Source of the DNA: Chrysemys picta bellii
Lineage: Eukaryota > Chordata > Testudines > Emydidae
NCBI RefSeq assembly: GCF_011386835.1
Contig: NC_088791.1
Span: forward strand, 5,456,998 to 5,520,997
Length of the DNA: 64,000 bases
Direction: 5' to 3'
The position numbers and the translations under genes are program-made. Shown here piece by piece: positions 44,765 to 55,300 of the stretch. The notes beneath the pieces are model-generated. The model worked only from the letters and a program-made list of their open reading frames with translations. It ran no database searches and was not told the DNA's origin. Position 1 is the first letter of the stretch. Each line of letters begins with the position of its first letter.

Positions 44765-45300
44765 GGGAGGGGGTCTGTAACTTGGGAACCCCCTCGGTCA
44801 AATGACCCCACATTTGGATCACTAATGCTACCCAGGCCCCCTATAAGGCATGCCAAATTTCAGAGCAATCTGGGTAACTGATTGGATTTTAGAGAATTTA
44901 CAAGAGTTAATCTTTAAAACATAAAATGGCGGGAATGGAAATCCTGTAACCAATTTTCTGTATTGGCGCTTGCACAGACAAAAATTTACATTTGTCTTAA
45001 ATACCATTCTCAGTTTGAGTCCCTCATAGATTTAGTGAGTGCCATGGGTAAAACTCAATTGACAGACTGATCTCTGGCTCGGGGGGGAGATGGGGACCCA
45101 CCTAGAAACTTTTTGAAAAATGGCTAATTTTGTGGGGGGAGGATGTAATCTCCGCAACCCCTAGTTCACATAACCTCAAAATTGGGTCATTAAGTTTACC
45201 CTGCACCTTTCTGATACACACAAGATTTCAAAGGACTCCAACTAAGGACGTTGATTGCAGAGGACTTGGAAAGGTGGATCTTTACGCAGAAGTCGTGACA
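44765..45300 (+). repeat. Diverged direct repeat, about 368-bp period
   Basis: The block starting gtctgtaacttgggaacccc (44773) recurs in diverged form starting gatgtaatctccgcaacccc (45142). Matching landmarks follow in the same order: tcaaatgacc / acataacctc, ttggatcactaatg / ttgggtcattaag, accc-gcaccc-like, and aatttcagagcaa / gatttcaaaggac. I do not recognise the unit. Confidence 0.5.
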
Positions 45301-45991
45301 CAACCTTACCTACAGTGGTACTGCTGCATTGACTTTGGCTTGTAGTTGGTTCTTCTCTCCTGTGTGGTCCTTCCTCCCCCAAAGTCCTTGGCTGCTGCTC
45401 AGAGTTTCCAAGGAATAGCCGTGCAACTTGAGTTTCTGGTAAGTTTTACAGAATTCCAGTCCGTTTTTACCACTTCTTATGACCTAGGCAGCAGTTGTAG
45501 ACTTGACCAGTCTAATAAATCTTGCTGCTCCAGATTTTCCATGGGCTAGTACGTTCTCAAGCTTTTGTGACAGAGAACAAATATTTTCCTTGTTAACTTC
45601 CTGGGAAGTAGTGGGACGAAGCCGAGTTCCTAGTTATCTCAGAGACATTCCAAGCTATGACTATTTCCACAGGTGCTGATAAGTGGAACATTCAAGTAAA
45701 AGGATTAATCAAATTTGTGGAGTTTGGGGTAACTAGTAACTCTCCAGCTGAAGATCAAATGGGCTACTTTCCAAGCGTCTGAGGACTTGCACTTAATTAC
45801 CACAAAATTGAGTGCAGCCTCTCGCCGGTATTGTAACAGTTGCAGCCTATGGAGACAACAGGTCCCAGTATGCACAGTGCCTCTACTTGGATTGAAATGT
45901 AGTGTTGTATACCTGTCATCTTTGCAGGCTGCACCTCCTCACTAACGAGAGGATGGCAGCACCCAATGCGCTTAACAGTGAGAGTAACTAA

Positions 45992-47033
45992 CAGGGTGGA
46001 TTTGATTTAAATCACTAGTCAGGAAGACTCTATTTAATTATGGTTTTCTACATAAAAGTGCATTCTTGTTGGTTGTTATAATCTTAATACATATTCCTCA
46101 CAACTCAGAGATAGATGTAGGTTTGTAGAAGGTACACCCTATACATTTTTAAACAGTGATTTATTTTGAAAACTTTTCAGATTAGTTTTACAGCTATATC
46201 AGAAAATGAAAGATTGGTTATTTCATTTACCAAAGGTAATTGAAGCAGATATTTATGAAGTCATTGGGAGGTGAACTATCTCCAATTTAACAGGTTAATC
46301 ATTAATATTTGGAGGATTTTCTTGCCATGCTGTATTAGGAGGAGAATGTCACCAGACAGACATTTAAATTGTTTTATTTAACTAAAACAACGTTAAGTAT
46401 TCTGGATTTTTTTCTTCAACAGCAAACATATAATATTTTAACAAAACAAGCATATGTCCCTTGCTTCTCACATGTATCTCCAGGCCTATTCCACCCCCAA
46501 CAATCTTCTATTCATTGAACTTTTTGAAACTTTGCACTTTTTAGAGAGAGGTAAGAGATTGATTCTATGTACACAAATTGGCAGAGGGACAATAGAGTTG
46601 AGGTCTGTTATTTCTCACCTCTATAATTTATTAAAAAACATTTTTGTTGTTAACAAGCATGTTACTTCTGGAGAGACAAATCCACAGTTTGAGAACTGCA
46701 AAACTAAGCGTCTCTGAGCACTTTCTATCTATCCATTGGGTAGATAGATTATTTAGGTTAATCTTTCTATGCAGAGGCCCCTGGAACCCCATAAAATTGG
46801 GTCCCTAATCCATGAACTATTGGAACTCATTTACAAAACTTTTCTTAAACATGACATGAATATATTGTCTCATATTATATAATTAGAATTTCTAATCCCT
46901 ATTCCATGATGAGATATCTTTCAGCCATAATGTATCTTAATTAAAACCATCTTTAGATAGTTTTTTCCTCCAAAAAGCATTTTATTAAAAAAAATGGATT
47001 TTTTTTTTAAATAATTGTTTTTTATCCACCCTG
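45992..47033. mobile_element. hAT element, internally deleted (1042 bp)
   Basis: Ends cagggtggatttgatttaaa and tttttatccaccctg form inverted repeats. Flanks gtaactaa (45984-45991) and gtaattaa (47034-47041) are an 8-bp duplication with one mismatch. It shares long stretches with the copy at 48833-50291 but lacks the transposase C-terminal frame. Confidence 0.85.
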
Positions 47034-47041
47034 GTAATTAA

Positions 47042-48405
47042 TCATTGTAATCACTTACCAAGGGCTTTGGTGGCTTCTTTGTCAGTGATAATTTTAATAT
47101 CAAGATTGGATGTTCTCCTAAAAGATCTGCTCTAGAAATGATTTGGGGGATGTTCAAACATCAGCCAGAGAAGTGTTTAGATTTGCTAAACTTGTAAGTA
47201 CACAATCAGATGCTTTTGTCGGGTGAGCTGTATTAAACTACTACATCTCTACCCTAGAGGGCTGCGAACAATCGGAGGGCACAGGCTGGCATGTTATGGT
47301 ACAGTACAAACAGAACAAGTACGGTGTGTGTGATGATCATTACAGATGGATTTTTGACCTGTGTTGAATAAGGCTCATTCAGGCGTTGGAGCAAAATGGG
47401 AAACCGTACAAAACCAGAGTGGGCATGCGTGACTAAAAACAGTTGAGAGAAGCCCATGGAGAGCTGCCTTCTCTCAAGATGACTTATTGAATTTTGGGAC
47501 CGGAAGTCCCTGAGGGCTGCACCACTGCACTAAAGATAACGACATCAGCCGGCTGACTGCTTTGTAGGCTCTGTAGACTATACTATATTTGCCCCCGAAT
47601 TTACAGAAACTCTCATCGAGAAGTGCAGGGAGGGCTGTCAAATCTCCTACTCAAGGCTTCTCCCTTCAGGATGGGCGTTATCATCTGGTCCCATCCCTGT
47701 TGTAAATTTGTGATTTCGGCCCCAGCCTTGTTCCAATTGGTTATGGTTCAGATGTGCGTTTATCTGGGTTTGCCAGGTTGCCTGGTGTAATAAATTAGTG
47801 GACCACAGTTTTCCTTTTTAGCCTTTGTTGTCTTCCTTCTCTTGCTTAATTTATCGCTCTGTAACTATTCCCTCTGCACTACTCCCCCGCCCCCAACCTA
47901 AGTTACAGTCACTAAAAAACAATCCATAGTGACTGAACAAGCAATTTCTCTATGAAACATACTGCTCAGACAGTGGGGCAGATAGGATTTCTAGCAAGAC
48001 GATTGATCTACTTCAAAGAATCCCTTTTTGGTTTATAGAGAAATAACTCTTCCCATCTCATCTCGTGAGAGCTCTTGTTTCATTGATTTCAGAAATCTTT
48101 TTTTCCAGCTTTGGACTATGCTCTCTGTTTCGCGTGTTGTTGTGCAAATGTTTTCTTTAAGAACCTAGCCCGTCTGCAGGTTAACAGCACTGCTGGCTCT
48201 GTCGCTTTTTATTAATGCAACCAGGCTTGATGCTTTCAGAGAGAGAGCGCACACACGCGCGCGCGCGCACACACACACACACACACCCCTCCCGTGGAAA
48301 AAGTTTGTAGGAGACACCTAAGCTGTTCCTCAACACGGTAAGGTCTTGGTCCGGTGAATGGATTGGGGTGGAATTAGTTTCCATTCAGAACATAGCGTGT
48401 CATTA
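47042..48405. other. Intron 1 sequence with a CA/CG dinucleotide run
   Basis: An alternating run of about 40 bases (acacacgcgcgcgcgcgcac then acacac) at 48248-48287 is a candidate left-handed DNA former. Nothing else is identified. Confidence 0.5.
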
Positions 48406-48413
48406 GTCTAAAC

Positions 48414-48770
48414 TAGGGGTTCTCAACCTTTTTTTATTCTCCCCCTTTCCCCCCCAACATGCAATAAAAATTCCACAGCCCACCTGTGCCACAACAACTA
48501 CTCTGCATACAAAAGCCAGGGTCAGCATCAGGGGGTAGCAAGCAGGGCAGTTGCCTTCAGTCCCATGCCACAGGGGCCCCCACAAAGCTACATTGCTCAG
48601 GCTTCGGCTTCAGGCCTGGGTGGCAGGACTCCAGGCTTCAGCCCCAGGCGGTGGCCTTCTGCTTTCTGCCCTGGACCCCAGTGAGTCTAATTCTGGCTCT
48701 GCTTGGCCAACCCCCTGAAATCTGCTCATGGCCACCTAGGGGGCCCCGGACATCTGGCTGAGAACCACTG
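48414..48770. mobile_element. Non-autonomous hAT element (357 bp)
   Basis: Ends taggggttctcaacc and ggctgagaaccactg are inverted repeats, flanked by an exact 8-bp duplication gtctaaac (48406-48413, 48771-48778). There is no coding capacity. Confidence 0.9.
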
Positions 48771-48832
48771 GTCTAAACCATTCTTTACAGCACTCCTCTT
48801 AACTGCCAGTTTGAGAGAGGTGAACTTTGTAG

Positions 48833-50291
48833 CAGGGTGGATTTGATTTAAATCAAATTGATTTAAATCACTAGTCAGGAAGACTCTATTCAATCATGGA
48901 TTTCTACGTAAAAGTGCATTCTTGTTGGTTGTTATAACTTGATACATATTCTTCACAACTCAGAGGTAGATGTAGGTTTCATTTTTAGAAGGTACACCCA
49001 ATACATTTTTTAAGTGACTTATTTTGAAAACTTTTCAGGTGAGTTTTACAGCTATATCAGAAAATGAATGATTGGTTATTTCATTTACCAAAGGTAATTG
49101 GGAGGTGAACTATCTGCTTCAATGACTTCATAAATATCTCCAATTCAACAGGCTAATTATTAATATTTGGAGGATGTTCTTGCCATGCTGTATTAGGAGG
49201 AGAACATCACTAGACAGACATTTAAATTGTTTTATTTAACTAAAACAACAATGTTAAGTATTCTGGATTTTTTTCTTCAACAGCAAACACATAATATTTT
49301 AACAAAACAAGCATATGAATTTTTGAATTTAGTTAAACATTCAAGTTTTTTAAAATCAGGTTTGTTTTTATTAAAATTGTTTTTAACTAAAATAGTTAAA
49401 ATATTTTAAAAAACCCACAAAAATTAAATCGACTAGATCAGCCAGGTCAACATGAGAAACTTAAAATATTGGCTTCTGCTGCTAATTCAGTCGTCTTCAC
49501 CTTTATTTTCCTGTTTGTTCATAATCTGGAAAAGAAAAACCAACTTTCCTGCTTTTTCAGGTCCCAAACGATTTCTCAATTTGGAATGAATTAGTCCAAA
49601 GGAAGAAAATATTCTTTCTACACCGGCAGAAGGAGCCACTTCTGTTAAAAGCGAGATTAGCACTTCAGCAGTCTCTGAATCCAAGTGCTTAAATGACTTC
49701 CACCAGTTCACTGGTGTGACTTTCTTTAAAACACCATCAGCAAACATCTATTTCTTGAATGGTTCTTATTCCCAAACTGGGTCTCTCTTACAGACTGCTG
49801 CCATTGTAGGTTTTTGCAGAGGGACAATAGGGTTGAGGTCTGTTATTTCTCACCTCTATACATTATTTTATTTATTTATTTTAAATCATTTTTGCTGTTA
49901 ACAAGCATGTTATCTCTGGAAAGACACATCCACGGTTTGAGAACTGCAAAACTAAGCATCTCTGATGGTATCTTCTAGACTGAGCACTGAGTCCCATTTG
50001 GTAGATAGAAAGATTAACCTAAATAATCTATACAGAGGCCTATGGAACCCCATAAGATTGTGTCCCTAATCCATGAACTATTACAACTCACAAAACTTTT
50101 CTTAAACGTTACATGAATATATTGTCTCATACTATAGAATTAGAATTTATCATCCCTATTCCATGATGAGATATCTTTGAGCTATAATGTATCTTAATTA
50201 AAACTATCTTTAGATAGGTTTTTCCTCAGAAAGCATTTTATCAAAAAAATCGGATTTCAATCAAAAAAATCATTGATTTTTATCCACCCTG
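48833..50291. mobile_element. hAT element with transposase remnant (1459 bp)
   Basis: Ends cagggtggatttgatttaaa and tttttatccaccctg are flanked by an exact 8-bp duplication ctttgtag (48825-48832, 50292-50299). It is a sister copy of 45992-47033, sitting 1.8 kb away, and it keeps a transposase C-terminal frame on the minus strand. Confidence 0.9.
49487..49747 (-). pseudogene. hAT transposase C-terminal dimerisation domain remnant
   Basis: An 86-codon frame has Trp-Trp near residues 15-16, Val-Ala-Pro-Ser-Ala-Gly-Val-Glu-Arg-Ile-Phe-Ser at about 37-48, and Leu-Arg-Asn-Arg-Leu-Gly-Pro-Glu-Lys-Ala near 56-65. This is the hAT C-terminal dimerisation motif (small-x-Glu-Arg-x-Phe-Ser, then Arg-x-x-Leu). 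The catalytic core is not seen upstream on this strand. In working hAT transposases this region holds the subunits together. Confidence 0.85.
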
Positions 50292-50319
50292 CTTTGTAGT
50301 TAGATAGATCTACTTTGTT

Positions 50320-50700
50320 CTGACATGTGACTTGTCCAGGCCACAGAGGGAATCTCACTGCTTTAGTCTTCATTTCCTCTGTGTTAAAAGGGAAATAATA
50401 ATGTCCCCCTCAAAGGGGCAGGATGGTGTTGAAAGTTAATTAATCCTCTGTTAACAGTAGTAGTATGACCTCCTCCAGCTGCCAATTTGTGGCTTGAGGA
50501 ATAATACGTCGCACTCTTCAGCACCTCCATCCAGACTTCCCAAGTGCTTGATAGATGTGAATGAATTAAATCCTATAATAGCCCTATGAAGTCAAGTGCT
50601 ATTGCCACGTAACAGAGACACTGAGACACAGGCAAAATGACTCCCCAAAGTCACAAGAGGTCAGTGGTGGCGCTGGACTAGATCTCTCATCTGATTTAAC
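50320..50700. repeat. MIR-like SINE fragments
   Basis: Two pieces resemble ancient MIR/CORE-SINE or L2-type sequence. One is tcatttcctctgtgttaaaa followed by gggaaataataatg (about 50368-50405). The other is cagagacactgagacacaggcaa and gtcacaagaggtcagtggtgg (about 50612-50670). Both are highly diverged. Confidence 0.5.
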
Positions 50701-51259
50701 GGGCCTCCTTCTCAGAAGAGGGGAGGTAGGTTTTAACTAGCTATGGACTGTCTGGGGTGGGGGTTGTTTGTGTTTAATAAGCAGTACTAATCCCTGGCAT
50801 AATTATTGGTGGGTTACACACACTCAGCTCTTATCAGGCTGTGTTGTAAAAGAGGGTTTAGTCGATTTCAGTGGTGTTGGCAGTTTCAGAGCTGTGTATA
50901 GCAGTGAGTCATGCAGCGGCAAAACACTTTCAAATGGATGGTTCATCTCGCATGGGTTGCGGAGTGTAATAGGAGGGTTTAGAACACGCTAATGAAAAGC
51001 TTGCTGAGCTGTGGCTGCAGAACATTGACCACCGTGAGCATCCTTTTGAAAATACCAGCATAAAGGTCTCTCTTTGGCCTCTTCTGTACAATTCACCTAG
51101 AATTAGGTGGTTAGACGGCAAATGTTCCTCCACCATCTCCAGACTAACTGCAACCTGTTGCAGCTCTTCCAAAAGTCCCATTAGGAGTTCACCTGCCTTC
51201 CATCAAGTTGCAGTGATGATCTTCCTGAAACCAGAACCTTGTTTTCCCATGCGTGAGCC

Positions 51260-52075
51260 ATTCTTTTCAGGTGACGGATCTGAGGAACTGCTCCAGATTG
51301 AGGTGTCAATAGAAGTTTTGAAACACGTTGATAAATTAAACAGTAATAAGTTGCCAGGACAAGCTGATCTTCACCCAAGAGTTCTGAAGGAACTCAAATG
51401 TGAAATTGCAGAACTACTGACTGTGGTATGTAACCTATCGCTTAGTAAAGCCTCTGTACCAGATGACTGATGGATAGCTAATGTGATGCCATTTTTTTAA
51501 GAAAAGCTCTGGAGGCGATCCTGGCAATTACGGACCAGTAAGCCTAATTTCAGTACCAAGCGAACTGATTGAAACTATAGTAAAGAAAAGTATTATTAGA
51601 TACACATGAACATGGTATGTTGTGGAAGAGTCAGCATGGCATTTGTAAAGGGAAATCATGTCTCACCAATCTACTAGAATTCATTGAGCATGTGAACGAA
51701 CGTGGACAAGGATAATCCAGTGGATATAGTGTACTTGAAATTTCAGAAAGCCATTGACAAGGTCTCTCACCAAAGGTTCTTGAGTGTTTTTTCACTCCCC
51801 TGAGCAAGAAAGTTGCAGCGCTGTAAAGTGGCAGTGTAGGCAAGGCCTTGGCTGTAACCACTCAAGAAAGAGATCTTGCAGTCATTGTGGATAGTTCTCT
51901 GAAAACATCTGCTCAATGTACAGCAGCAGTCAAAAAAGCTGACAATGTTAGGAACCATTAGGAAAGGGTTAGATAATACAGAAAATATAATACCACTATA
52001 TACATCCATGATATGCCCATACCTTGAATACATGTACAGTTCTGGTCACCCCATTTCAAAAAGATATATTAGAAT
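51260..52075 (+). mobile_element. CR1 LINE fragment, part 1 of an interrupted copy
   Basis: Frame 51213-51470 encodes the start of a CR1 reverse-transcriptase domain (Leu-Asn-Ser-Asn-Lys-Leu-Pro-Gly, Asp-Leu-His-Pro-Arg-Val-Leu-Lys-Glu-Leu). Broken CR1 coding sequence continues to 52075. A 63-bp MITE end (51785-51847) interrupts it. It resumes after the hAT insertion at 53687-53786 and again at 54233-54722. Confidence 0.8.
51785..51847. mobile_element. MITE end fragment inside CR1
   Basis: cccctgagcaagaaagttgc, agcgctgtaaagtggcagtg and taggcaaggcc match the right end of the 21348-21602 MITE family. Confidence 0.65.
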
Positions 52076-53686
52076 TAGGGCTGTCAAGCGATTAAAAAAA
52101 ATTAATCACGATTAAACGCACAATATAAAAAAATCGTGATTAATAACAGTTAATAATACCATTTATTTAAATATTTTGAATGTTTCTACATTTTCAAATA
52201 TATTGATTGCAATTACAGAATAAAAAGTGTACAATGCTCACTTTGTTTATTTTTGATTGAGTATTTGCACTGTAAAAAAACAAAAGAAATAGTATTTTTC
52301 AGTTCACCTAATACAAGTACTGTAGTGCAGTCTCTTTATCCTGAAAGTTGAACTTACAAATGTAGAATTAGGTAGAAAAAAACTGCATTCAAAATTAAAA
52401 CAACGTAAAATTTTAGAGTCTGCAAGTCCACTCAGTCCTACTTCTTATTCAGCCAATTGCTAAGACAAACAAGTTTGGTTACATTTGCAGGAGATAATGC
52501 TGCCTGCGTTTTGTTTACAATGTCATCTGAAAGTGAGAATAGGTGTTCACATGGCACTGTTGTAGCCGGCGTTGCAGGATATTTATGTGCCAAAGATTCA
52601 TATGTCCCTTCATGCTTCAACCACCATTCCAGGGGATATGTGTCCATGCTGATGATGGGTTCTGCTCGATAACAATCCAAAACAGTGCGGACCAGCACAT
52701 ACTCATTTTTATCATCTGAGTCAGATGCCACAGCAGAAGGTTGATTTTCTGTTTTTGGTGATTCTGTTTCTTTAGTTTCCGCATCAGAGTGTTACTCTTT
52801 TAAGACCTCTGAAAGCAGGCTCCACACTCTGTCCTGATCAGATTTTGGAAGGCACTTCAGATTCTTAAAACTTGGGTTGGTTAGAAATCTCACACTGGTA
52901 CCTTCTTTGCGTTTTGTGAAATCTACAGTGAAATTGTTCTTAAAACGAACATGTGCTGGGTTGTCATCCAAGACTGCTATAACATGAAATATATGGCAGA
53001 ATGCGGGTAAAACAGAGCAGGGGACATACAGTTGTCCCCCAAGGAGTTCAGAGACAAATTTAAATTAATGCATTATTTTTTTAACGAGGGCCATCAGCAT
53101 GTCCTCTGGAATGGTAGCCGAAGCACGAAGGGCCATACAATTGTTTAGCATATCTGGCAAGTAAATACCTTGCAATGCAAGCTACAAAAGTGCCATGCAA
53201 ATGTCTGTTCTCACTTTCTGATGACATTGTAAATAAGTGGGCAGCATTATCTCCTGTAAATGCAAACAAACTTGTTTGTCTTAGCGATTGGCTGAATAAG
53301 AAGTAGGACTGGGTGGACTTGTAGGCTCTGAAGTTTTACATTGTTTAGTTTTTGACTGCAGATATGTAACCAAAAAAAATCTACATTTGTAAGTTGCACT
53401 TTCACAACAGAGATTGCACTATGGTACTTGTATGAGGTGAATTGAAAAATACTATTTCTTTTATCATTTTTACAGTGCAAATATTTGTAATCAACAATAA
53501 TATACACTTTGATTTCAATTATAACACAGAATACAATATATATGAAAATGTAGAAAAACATCCAAAATATTTAATAAATTTCAATTGTTGTTCTATTGTT
53601 TAACAGTGCATTTAAAACTGCGATTAATCGCAAATAATTTTTTTGATTTAATCGCGTGAGTTAACTGCGATTCATCGACAGCCCTA
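52076..53686. mobile_element. Foldback hAT element (1611 bp)
   Basis: Begins tagggctgtcaagcg, ends cgacagcccta, and is flanked by an exact 8-bp duplication attagaat (52068-52075, 53687-53694). The first about 585 bases and the last about 597 are inverted copies of each other. For example, tcttattcagccaattgcta near 52443 mirrors ttagcgattggctgaataag near 53281. The whole element could therefore fold into a long hairpin. Confidence 0.85.
52438..53080 (-). pseudogene. hAT transposase C-terminal remnant in the foldback element
   Basis: Read on the minus strand from about 53080 down to 52438, the sequence carries a frame with Val-Leu-Asp-Asp-Asn-Pro-Ala-His-Val-Arg and Cys-Leu-Pro-Lys-Ser-Asp-Gln-Asp. 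An in-frame stop follows, and then the 97-codon piece 52438-52731. That piece ends in the hAT dimerisation motif: Ala-Thr-Thr-Val-Pro-Cys-Glu-His-Leu-Phe-Ser, then Leu-Ser-Pro-Ala-Asn-Val. The usual Arg of the Glu-Arg-x-Phe-Ser core is His here. An inverted second copy of the domain's code lies in the right arm (53090-53290). Confidence 0.75.
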
Positions 53687-53786
53687 ATTAGAATTGGAAA
53701 GAGTACAGAAAGGGCAACACAAATGATTGAGTCTGGAACAGCTTCCATGTGAGGAGAGACTAAAAAGATTGGGACTGTTTAGCTTA
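53687..53786 (+). mobile_element. CR1 fragment, part 2 of the interrupted copy
   Basis: agaattggaaagagtacaga through agattgggactgtttagctta continues the CR1 protein and joins 52075 on one side and 54233 on the other once the insertions are removed. Confidence 0.75.
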
Positions 53787-54232
53787 TGGGAATTTTTAAG
53801 AGCAGGTTGGACAAACACCTATCAGGGATGGTCTAGATCAGGGGTCGGCAACCTTTCAGAAGTGATGTGCCGAGTCTTCATTTATTCACTCTAATTTCAG
53901 ATTTCGTGTGCCAGTAATACAGTTTAACGTTTTTAGAAGGTCTCTTTCAATAAGTCTATAATATAGAAATAAACTATTGTATGTAAAGCAAATAAGGTTT
54001 TTAAAATGTTTAAGAAGCTTCATTTAAAACTAAATTAAAATGCAGAGCCCCCCAGACCGGTGGCCAGGACTCAGGCAGTGTGAGTGCCACTGAAAATCAG
54101 CTCGCGTGCCGCCTTCGGCACCCGTGTCATAGGTTGCCTACCCCTGGTCTAGATAATACTTAGTCCTGCATTGAGTGCAGGGGACTGGAATAGATGACTC
54201 TCAAGGTCCCTTCCAGTTCTATGATTCTATGA
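53787..54232 (+). mobile_element. CR1 3' end inserted into another CR1
   Basis: Begins at gaatttttaagagcaggttg (5'-truncated) and ends in the tail ttccagttctatgattctatga. It splits the older CR1 between tttagctta and aaagagatgac, and is itself split by the hAT element at 53839-54146. Confidence 0.8.
53839..54146. mobile_element. Non-autonomous hAT element (308 bp) inside the CR1 3' end
   Basis: Ends caggggtcggcaacc and ggttgcctacccctg are inverted repeats with an exact 8-bp duplication gtctagat (53831-53838, 54147-54154). Confidence 0.9.
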
Positions 54233-54722
54233 AAGAGATGACTGGGTGTGTGTGTGAGGGGTATGATAGAAGTCTATAAAATCATTAATGGTGTGGAGAG
54301 AGTGAGTAGGGAAGTGTTATTTACCCCTTCACATAACGCACGAACTAGGGATCACCCAATGAAGTTAATAGGCAGCAGGTTTAAAACAAACAAAAGGAAG
54401 TACTTCTTCACACAACATACAATTAACTTGTGGAACTCGTTGCCTTGGGATGTTGTGAAGGCCAAAAGTATAACTGGGTTCAAAAAAGGAGGATAGCAAT
54501 TGATGGACTTGTAAGCCAAGATGGTCAGGGATGCAAGCCATGCTCTGGGTGTCCCTAAACTTCTGACTGCCAGAAGCTGCAACTGGGTGACGGGGATCAC
54601 TTGAGAAATTGCCCTGTTCTGTTCATTCCCTCTGAAGCACCTGGCCCCGGCCACGCCTCAGAAGACCGGATAGTGGGCTAGATGGACTGTTGGTCTGACC
54701 CAGTCTTACTGTTCTTATGTTC
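54233..54722 (+). mobile_element. CR1 fragment, part 3, with 3' end
   Basis: Frame 54248-54496 encodes the CR1 protein end (Asn-Leu-Trp-Asn-Ser-Leu-Pro). The tail reads ctagatggactgttggtctg, acccagtcttactgttcttatg. This tail differs from that of the CR1 at 53787-54232, so two subfamilies are involved. Confidence 0.8.
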
Positions 54723-54889
54723 TCAATCTTCCCTCTGAGTTGAATTTCATGATATAAACTCTTAACCCAGCCAGCAAACACCTCTGAAATGCAAGCACTG
54801 TACCTCTGAGTTTATAGTAAAGAGCAGCGTCTCTTTACTGGCCCTTTTTTATTAATACCATCAAGCAGTTCTATGGGAATCTCCATCCA

Positions 54890-55010
54890 TAGAGCTCAGA
54901 GTACTTGACGCTGAGACATAGAGAAGTTGTCTTGCCTACGGTTGCACAATGAGTGAACGGCAGGGGAAGGAATAGAATCCTGACTCCTAGGTGTACATCA
55001 TTATACATTG
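54890..55010. repeat. MIR-like fragment
   Basis: gctgagacatagagaagttgtcttgcc, gttgcacaatgagtgaac and aatagaatcctgactccta follow the order of the common ancient SINE/L2-type phrase found across amniotes. Highly diverged. Confidence 0.5.
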
Positions 55011-55140
55011 GGTAATTATGACTTTGTGGGAAGAACTCATTGAGGGAGAGAAAAAACAGAAAATCCTTTATGGTCTCCCCTGCCTACCTCACTCCCTTTC
55101 TTGTGACCATTTGAGAACTTAACTCTCTATTGCAGTCACT

Positions 55141-55300
55141 TAGGGTACGTCGACACTGGGGGAAAGCGAGTCTCAGAGCTCAGGTCAACTGACTCGGTGC
55201 TTCAGGGCTAAACATAGCAGTGTAAATGTTCCATTTTTAGCCCCATAGTGCAAGCTCGAGTCTGTTGACCCAGGCTCTGAGACTCGCTGATGTGGGATTT
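55141..55300. mobile_element. MITE-like inverted repeat
   Basis: tagggtacgtcgacac at 55141 resembles MITE ends. A perfect 15-bp inverted repeat, agcgagtctcagagc (55165-55179) and gctctgagactcgct (55274-55288), encloses the core. The right terminus is not clear. Confidence 0.5.
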
